This document shows, in pieces, positions 33,235-37,202 of a stretch of 37,202 bases of DNA. The position numbers were made by a program, and so were the translations under genes. The stretch lies in assembly GCA_017860085.1 (NCBI GenBank), contig JAFNAJ010000002.1, positions 1 through 37,202 on the forward strand, given 5' to 3'. A model generated the notes under the pieces. It saw nothing but the letters and a program-made list of their open reading frames with translations. It had not been told where the DNA came from and searched no databases. The DNA is from Acidobacteriota bacterium. GTDB lineage: Bacteria; Acidobacteriota; Vicinamibacteria; Vicinamibacterales; JAFNAJ01. How positions within the stretch are numbered: the first letter of the stretch is position 1; each line of letters starts with the position of its first letter.

Positions 33235-33972
33235 ATGACCACCTCAGCCAGCCGCGTCACCTCCCTCGAGAAGGCGCTCGACGTGTGCGAGGCGCTCAGC
33301 GCGTCGCCAAATGGCTTGTCGGTGGGTGAGGTGGCTCGCGCCGTGGGGCTGCCCAAGGCGACGGTGCACCGGCTGCTTCGCGTGCTCAAGGCTCGCGACT
33401 ATGTCCGCCAGGACGATGACACGAGCCGATACGGCCTGACGCTGAAGATGCTCGACCTGAGCTTCCGGCTCCTCGGGCGCTCGGAGCTGCGGCTGCACGC
33501 GTACCCGGTGGTCCGTGAGCACGTGCTCAAGACATCGCGCCGGGCGTTCGTCGCGGTTCCTGCCAGCGGCGAGGTCACCTACATCTGGGCAGCCGGGCCC
33601 GACAACGTGACGATGCACACCGTGTACGGGCGCGAGATGCCGGGCCATTGCGCGATCTACATCAACGCGACCCAGGCCGCTCGACGGCTGAGCTGCCTTC
33701 GGCTGGACGATTCCCGGCCAGCCGAGGCCGACGCTCCCGTCGTCAGGTTCGGGCCCGACGGCGCCGGAGTCTCGTCGCGCCGACTGAATTGCGCGTGTGC
33801 GCCCGTGCACGACTACACGGGGCGCGAGGTCGCCCGCGTGGGCTTGTTCGGGCACGGCAGCGACGAAGACGCGCTCGTGGGCCGTTTCGGCCGCGATGCG
33901 CGCGAGATCGCTCGCCTGGTTTCATTACGGCTGGGCTACCTGCCGTCGGCGGCGTTGGCCGTCAGCGCGTAG
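33235..33972 (+). CDS. IclR-family transcriptional regulator
   Basis: 245 residues from ATG 33235; an in-frame ATG at 33190 would add 15 residues encoded by the operator candidate. An N-terminal winged helix-turn-helix is clear (LSVGEVARAVGLPKATVHRLLRVLKARDYVRQ), followed by the effector domain (FVAVPASGEVTYIWAAGPDNVTMHTVYGREMPGHC). C-terminal residues CACAPVHDYTGREVARVGLFG also fit the IclR ligand-binding domain. It lies downstream of the box genes in the same direction and most likely senses an aromatic acid or its CoA ester and controls that operon and itself. The ligand is unknown. Confidence 0.9.
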   Translation: MTTSASRVTSLEKALDVCEALSASPNGLSVGEVARAVGLPKATVHRLLRVLKARDYVRQDDDTSRYGLTLKMLDLSFRLLGRSELRLHAYPVVREHVLKTSRRAFVAVPASGEVTYIWAAGPDNVTMHTVYGREMPGHCAIYINATQAARRLSCLRLDDSRPAEADAPVVRFGPDGAGVSSRRLNCACAPVHDYTGREVARVGLFGHGSDEDALVGRFGRDAREIARLVSLRLGYLPSAALAVSA

Positions 33973-34006
33973 CGAGGACCATCGGCCATTCGAGGAGGAC
34001 GACACC

Positions 34007-34267
34007 GTGGCGTACATCATCTGTGAGCCCTGCATCGGCACGAAGGACACGGCCTGCGTGGACGTGTGTCCCGTCGACTGCATCCACCCGCGCAAGGACG
34101 AGCCGGAGTTCCAGACCGCGGAAATGCTCTACATCCACCCCGACGAGTGCATCGACTGCGGCGCGTGCGTGCCAGCCTGCCCGGTTGAGGCGATCTTCGC
34201 CCTCGACGAGGTGCCGGAGAAGTGGAAGAACTTCATCCCGGTGAACGCCGAGTACTACCAGAAGTAG
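34007..34267 (+). CDS. Two-cluster ferredoxin (7Fe/8Fe type)
   Basis: 86 residues from GTG 34007, with a strong GAGGAGGA ribosome binding site (33992-33999). The N-terminus AYIICEPCIGTKDTACVDVCPVDCIHP and the second cluster site CIDCGACVPACPVEAIF show two cluster-binding regions. CEPCIGTKDTACVDVCP is typical of [3Fe-4S][4Fe-4S] ferredoxins of the Azotobacter/Thermus type. It sits 35 bases after the IclR gene. It could supply electrons to BoxB or to the NuoB/NuoI-like proteins next door; neither is proven. Confidence 0.9.
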   Translation: MAYIICEPCIGTKDTACVDVCPVDCIHPRKDEPEFQTAEMLYIHPDECIDCGACVPACPVEAIFALDEVPEKWKNFIPVNAEYYQK

Positions 34268-34317
34268 GGCGGGGTACGTGACGCGGGCCGACGCGCGGTC
34301 TCGCGGGTGAAGCCTGA

Positions 34318-34323
34318 TAGGAT
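34318..34323 (+). promoter_or_regulatory. Possible -10 (TAGGAT) close to the nuoB start
   Basis: TAGGAT lies 7 bases before the ATG at 34331, the spacing expected for a leaderless transcript. No clear -35 hexamer or Shine-Dalgarno is seen. Similar spacing is found at boxC and lipA. Confidence 0.3.
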
Positions 34324-34330
34324 TGACGCC

Positions 34331-34867
34331 ATGGGTCTCATCGACCACCGGTTTGCCGACAACATCATCACCACCACCGTTGACGACGTGCTCGCGTGGG
34401 CCAGGCAGTCGTCGCTCTGGCCCATGGGCTTCGGCCTCGCCTGTTGTGCCATTGAGATGATGGCGGCTGGCGGGCCTCGATTCGACATTGCCCGGTTTGG
34501 CGCCGAGGTGTTTCGCGCGTCGCCGCGGCAGGCCGACCTGATGATCGTGGCCGGCACGGTGACCAAGAAGATGGCACCCGTCCTGCGGCGGCTGTACGAC
34601 CAGATGGCCGAGCCCAAGTGGGTGATCTCGATGGGCAGTTGCTCGAACGCCGGCGGACCTTTCCCGACCTACAGCGTGCTGCAGGGGGTGGACAAGGTGG
34701 TGCCGGTCGACGTGTACATCTCAGGCTGCCCCCCGCGCCCCGAGGCGCTCTTCTACGGCATCATGCGTCTGCAGGATCGGATCAAGAAGGAGACCGCCGT
34801 GTTGCGCAAGTCGCGGGTGATTCCGGTGGGACAGGCCGAGCCCGTGCTCGTCGAGGACCGGGGGTAA
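34331..34867 (+). CDS. nuoB: NADH-quinone oxidoreductase subunit B (NuoB-like)
   Basis: 178 residues from ATG 34331. In complex I this subunit carries iron-sulfur cluster N2, the last before quinone. The ligands are present: the tandem C38-C39 in [11 protein letters not shown], the cysteine in [11 protein letters not shown] and that in [14 protein letters not shown]. It is therefore a full-length, apparently functional NuoB. Only nuoI follows it; nuoA, C, D and the membrane subunits are absent from the window. An earlier in-frame start at 34307 adds eight unconserved residues. Confidence 0.93.
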   Translation: MGLIDHRFADNIITTTVDDVLAWARQSSLWPMGFGLACCAIEMMAAGGPRFDIARFGAEVFRASPRQADLMIVAGTVTKKMAPVLRRLYDQMAEPKWVISMGSCSNAGGPFPTYSVLQGVDKVVPVDVYISGCPPRPEALFYGIMRLQDRIKKETAVLRKSRVIPVGQAEPVLVEDRG

Positions 34868-34871
34868 CGCC

Positions 34872-35342
34872 ATGTCTGGCCTGAAGCGCCTGCTCCGTTC
34901 GGTGTTCCTCGTCGATCTCGCGAAGGGCCTGCTCCTGACGCTCCGCTACACGCCGAAGCCCGCGTTCACGTTCCAGTACCCCGCGGAGCGGCGACCCGTG
35001 GCGCCGCGGTTCAGGGGTGTGCTCCGACTGCAGGTAGACCCTGAAACAGGTGCGCAAACGTGCATCGTCTGCGACCAGTGCGCCAAGGCCTGCCCGGACG
35101 ACCTCATCGCGCTCGGTGGTCATCGCGAGCCGGGTCAGAAGATCAAGATTCTCGATTACTTCGACTTCAACCTCTCCCGCTGCAGCTTCTGTGGGCTCTG
35201 CTCGGAGGTCTGCCCGACAAAGCCGATCAAGGCGCTCATCATGAGCGAGGATTACGAGCTCGGCAGCTACAGCCGCGCGACCCAGATCCTCAGGGTGGAC
35301 GAGATGTACGACGGGCTTCCCATTGAGCCCTACTCGCGGTAG
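34872..35342 (+). CDS. nuoI: NADH-quinone oxidoreductase subunit I (NuoI-like)
   Basis: 156 residues, 4 bases after nuoB. Two [4Fe-4S] sites are seen in CIVCDQCAKACP and CSFCGLCSEVCP, the arrangement of the N6a/N6b clusters of NuoI. The N-terminal segment (KGLLLTLRYTPKPAFTFQYPAERRPVAPRFRG) matches the membrane-contact helix and YP-E block of the family. With nuoB it would form the quinone-side iron-sulfur wire of a complex I-like module. The nearest other redox partner gene is the ferredoxin at 34007. Confidence 0.93.
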   Translation: MSGLKRLLRSVFLVDLAKGLLLTLRYTPKPAFTFQYPAERRPVAPRFRGVLRLQVDPETGAQTCIVCDQCAKACPDDLIALGGHREPGQKIKILDYFDFNLSRCSFCGLCSEVCPTKPIKALIMSEDYELGSYSRATQILRVDEMYDGLPIEPYSR

Positions 35343-35447
35343 ATTGGTCGACACCGTTTCCTGACGACTCGTTGATCAGAGTCCGGCCACGTCCTGCGCG
35401 GCGCACGCCGCGTCGGTCCACCGGCCAGGGTTGGCGGAGGTGAAGTC

Positions 35448-36959
35448 GTGCCCTTTGCCCGTGCGCGCATCCCAACGCTTGCGAGTCTCGGCCTGCTGCT
35501 GGTCGTGGTCGGTTTGAAGGCCGACGTCGGACAGGGGGCCGCGGTCGTTCAGCTCCAGCTTGGACAGTTGCTCGTCACCGAGGGCCGCTACGCCGATGCC
35601 GCCGAGGCCTACGAGCGCGCGTGGCGAGGAGGCGACCGACCGACGCGACTCGAGGCCGGGCGGGGACTGCTCGTCGCGTGGCTGCGCACCGCCGAGTTCA
35701 GGCGCGCGCGCGACCTCTCCGACGAGCTCGTGGCGCTGGCGCCGGCCGATCCGGCGGTGATCGCCCTGCGAGGCGACGCGCTGTGGGCGGCGGGCCAGTT
35801 CGATCTCGCCGAAGCGCGCTATCGAGACGCGCTGACGTTGGCGCCGGGTCAGCCCCGGGCGAGGAACGGTCTCGCCAAGACCCTGGCGGCGCGCAGCCAG
35901 CTGGAGGCCGCCCTCGACGAGGCTTCGGCCGCCGTGACCGCCGCGCCACGAGAAGCCGAGTTTCACCACACCCTCGGCTACCTCTACCAGCGGCTTCGGC
36001 GGTTTCCCGAGGCCGCCACGGCCTACTCGAGCTACATCAACCTCCTGCCGAACAAGGACCGGAGCGAGCAGGCCCTCTGGGCACGCCAGCAGGTGCGCTA
36101 CCTGCAGTCGTTCGGAACGCGGGTGCCCAGCGAGATCGAAGGCGACAGCCCCGACCTGCGGCTCACGATGCCGTTTCGACTGGTGCGCGACAAGATCATC
36201 GTCCAGGCACGGGTCAATGGCGGGGCGCCGTCGAACTTCGTGCTCGACACCGGGGCCGAGCTGACGGTGGTGACCAAGCGCACCGCCGAGCGTGCGGGCA
36301 TCACGCCGATCGTCTACACGCTCAGCGCCGGCGTCGGGCAGGTGGGTCTCCGCGGGCTCCAACTCGGCCGCATGGATTCGTTTCAGATCGGCCCGCTGAC
36401 GCTCACGAACGTGCCGACGCTCATCAAGAACCCCCCGCTCACGGACCTGCCGACTCGCGAGGCTGAGAGCTTCTCCCCGCTGGCCTACGGGCTCTCGGTG
36501 GCGATCGACTACAGGAATCGGGTCCTGACCATCGGCCGGTCGCTCGATGAACAGCCTGCGGCCGTCGAATTGCCGCTGCACCTGCACCGTCTGGCCATGG
36601 TCAAGGGGTTCCTGAACGGCGATCAGCCCGTCCACTTCGTGGTCGACACTGGCGGCGAGGTGATCTCGATCAGTCGAGCGACGCTCGACACGATCGCGGT
36701 GCCACCGGCCGCGCGGCGCATTCCGCTCAAGGTGTACGGCGTCTCGGGCTGGGATCCGAGTGCCTTCCTGCTGCCAGGCATGCACCTGGCGTTCGACGAG
36801 GTCAAGCTGTCCAACTTGCCGGTGGTCGTGCTCGACCTGGGCGCGCCGAGCGTGCTGCTCGGGTTCGAACTCGGCGGCACGGTGGGCCACCGGTTTCTGA
36901 GCAAGTACTCGATCGCGATCGACCTTCAGCGCAGCGTCTTGAGGCTGTCGTCGAGTTGA
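35448..36959 (+). CDS. TPR protein with two retropepsin-like aspartic protease domains
   Basis: 503 residues from GTG 35448, with GGAGG (35436-35440) 7 bases upstream. A hydrophobic N-terminus (LASLGLLLVVVGL) may be a signal or anchor. Residues ~30-210 are tetratricopeptide-type helical pairs (QLLVTEGRYADAAEAYERAW, DALWAAGQFDLAEARYRDALTLAPGQP, GYLYQRLRRFPEAATAYSSYI). Two retropepsin-like domains follow, with catalytic triads D267-T-G (FVLDTGAELTVV) and D400-T-G (FVVDTGGEVISI). Each viral-type domain normally needs a partner, so the two copies may form an internal pseudo-dimer. Substrates are unknown. Confidence 0.87.
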   Translation: MPFARARIPTLASLGLLLVVVGLKADVGQGAAVVQLQLGQLLVTEGRYADAAEAYERAWRGGDRPTRLEAGRGLLVAWLRTAEFRRARDLSDELVALAPADPAVIALRGDALWAAGQFDLAEARYRDALTLAPGQPRARNGLAKTLAARSQLEAALDEASAAVTAAPREAEFHHTLGYLYQRLRRFPEAATAYSSYINLLPNKDRSEQALWARQQVRYLQSFGTRVPSEIEGDSPDLRLTMPFRLVRDKIIVQARVNGGAPSNFVLDTGAELTVVTKRTAERAGITPIVYTLSAGVGQVGLRGLQLGRMDSFQIGPLTLTNVPTLIKNPPLTDLPTREAESFSPLAYGLSVAIDYRNRVLTIGRSLDEQPAAVELPLHLHRLAMVKGFLNGDQPVHFVVDTGGEVISISRATLDTIAVPPAARRIPLKVYGVSGWDPSAFLLPGMHLAFDEVKLSNLPVVVLDLGAPSVLLGFELGGTVGHRFLSKYSIAIDLQRSVLRLSSS

Positions 36960-36961
36960 CC

Positions 36962-37006
36962 CGCAGCCCTCGGCGATCAGCGGTCAGCTGACGGCGGAGG
37001 GCTGCG
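36962..37006. terminator. Long hairpin between convergent genes
   Basis: CGCAGCCCTC (36962-36971) and GAGGGCTGCG (36997-37006) form a perfect 10-bp stem. The loop contains a second palindrome, GTCAGCTGAC (36983-36992). It fills the gap between the protease gene and the convergent barrel gene. No T-tract. A bidirectional terminator is likely. Confidence 0.55.
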
Positions 37007-37022
37007 CACGTCGCCTGCGCGA

Positions 37023-37202
37023 CTAGAAGTCGTAGCCGATCCAGAACTTGAACTGGACCTTGCGGAATTCCTCGCTGCCGCCGTAGTACGCGAACACCGC
37101 GTCTTCCCACTCCTTGTTGAACATCGTGCGCCACGCCCAGTCGAAGTGCATGGGGAAGCCGAGCACCGCGGTGGTGAGGCCGATGCCGTACGAGGCGCGC
37201 GC
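37023..37202 (-). CDS. Outer-membrane beta-barrel protein, C-terminal end (partial)
   Basis: The last 59 codons of a minus-strand gene that continues beyond the window. The visible peptide ends KVQFKFWIGYDF, with alternating hydrophobic/polar residues and a terminal Phe, the signal recognised by the BAM machinery. Upstream pieces (ARASYGIGLTTAVLGFPMHFDWAWRT) are also barrel-like, as at the end of Omp85/BamA-type or surface-antigen proteins. The exact family cannot be set from this fragment. Confidence 0.7.
   Translation of the reverse strand, partial: ARASYGIGLTTAVLGFPMHFDWAWRTMFNKEWEDAVFAYYGGSEEFRKVQFKFWIGYDF

Noticed and set aside
1-37202. tRNA or rRNA genes, insertion sequences, phage genes, defence systems
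   Set aside because: No transposase, integrase, nuclease, toxin-antitoxin or RNA gene signature was recognised on either strand.

Overview
The window is a dense, GC-rich bacterial chromosome segment with about 34 protein genes on both strands. I see no RNA genes, no CRISPR array and no recognisable mobile element. Gene content (aerobic benzoyl-CoA genes, homodimeric pyruvate dehydrogenase, MacB-like permeases, type-5 uracil-DNA glycosylase, DUF4097 and PilZ proteins) fits an Acidobacteriota member, possibly Vicinamibacteria. That placement is inference from gene content and was not tested with a phylogeny.

Layout. 1-118: a G/T-rich then A/C-rich inverted repeat, cut by the window edge. 119-2209 (-): molybdopterin oxidoreductase. 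2344-8464 (+): MacA-like adaptor, two MacB/FtsX permeases with no ATPase gene, type II NADH dehydrogenase and a DUF3810-type metallopeptidase. 8459-15593 (-): DUF4097 protein, PilZ-ispG-PilZ, GNAT enzyme, radical SAM protein with unusual cysteine spacing, exported hypothetical protein, DinB-fold protein and Rieske oxygenase. 15649-16287 (+): GNAT enzyme. 16304-16888 (-): LemA. 17163-22704 (+): complete pyruvate dehydrogenase set (aceE, aceF, lpdA), followed by a cytochrome c lipoprotein. 23462-25199 (-): type-5 uracil-DNA glycosylase and lipA, which makes the lipoyl cofactor used by aceF. 25270-27669 (+): penicillin-acylase-family Ntn hydrolase.

27736-33972 (+) is an aromatic-catabolism block. 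It holds boxC, boxB, a kynureninase-like PLP enzyme, a 3-hydroxyacyl-CoA dehydrogenase and an IclR regulator. boxC has a good sigma70-like promoter placed so close to its ATG that the mRNA may be leaderless. The iclR promoter carries two palindromes that look like autoregulatory operators. 34007-35342 (+) follows with a ferredoxin and an isolated nuoB-nuoI pair. The window ends with a TPR/double-retropepsin protein (+) and the 3' end of an outer-membrane beta-barrel gene (-).

The most unusual non-coding signal is a heptad-based, hairpin-forming repeat seen at three sites (1-100, about 24150-24220 and about 29459-29625). One copy is read as the N-terminus of the uracil-DNA glycosylase.
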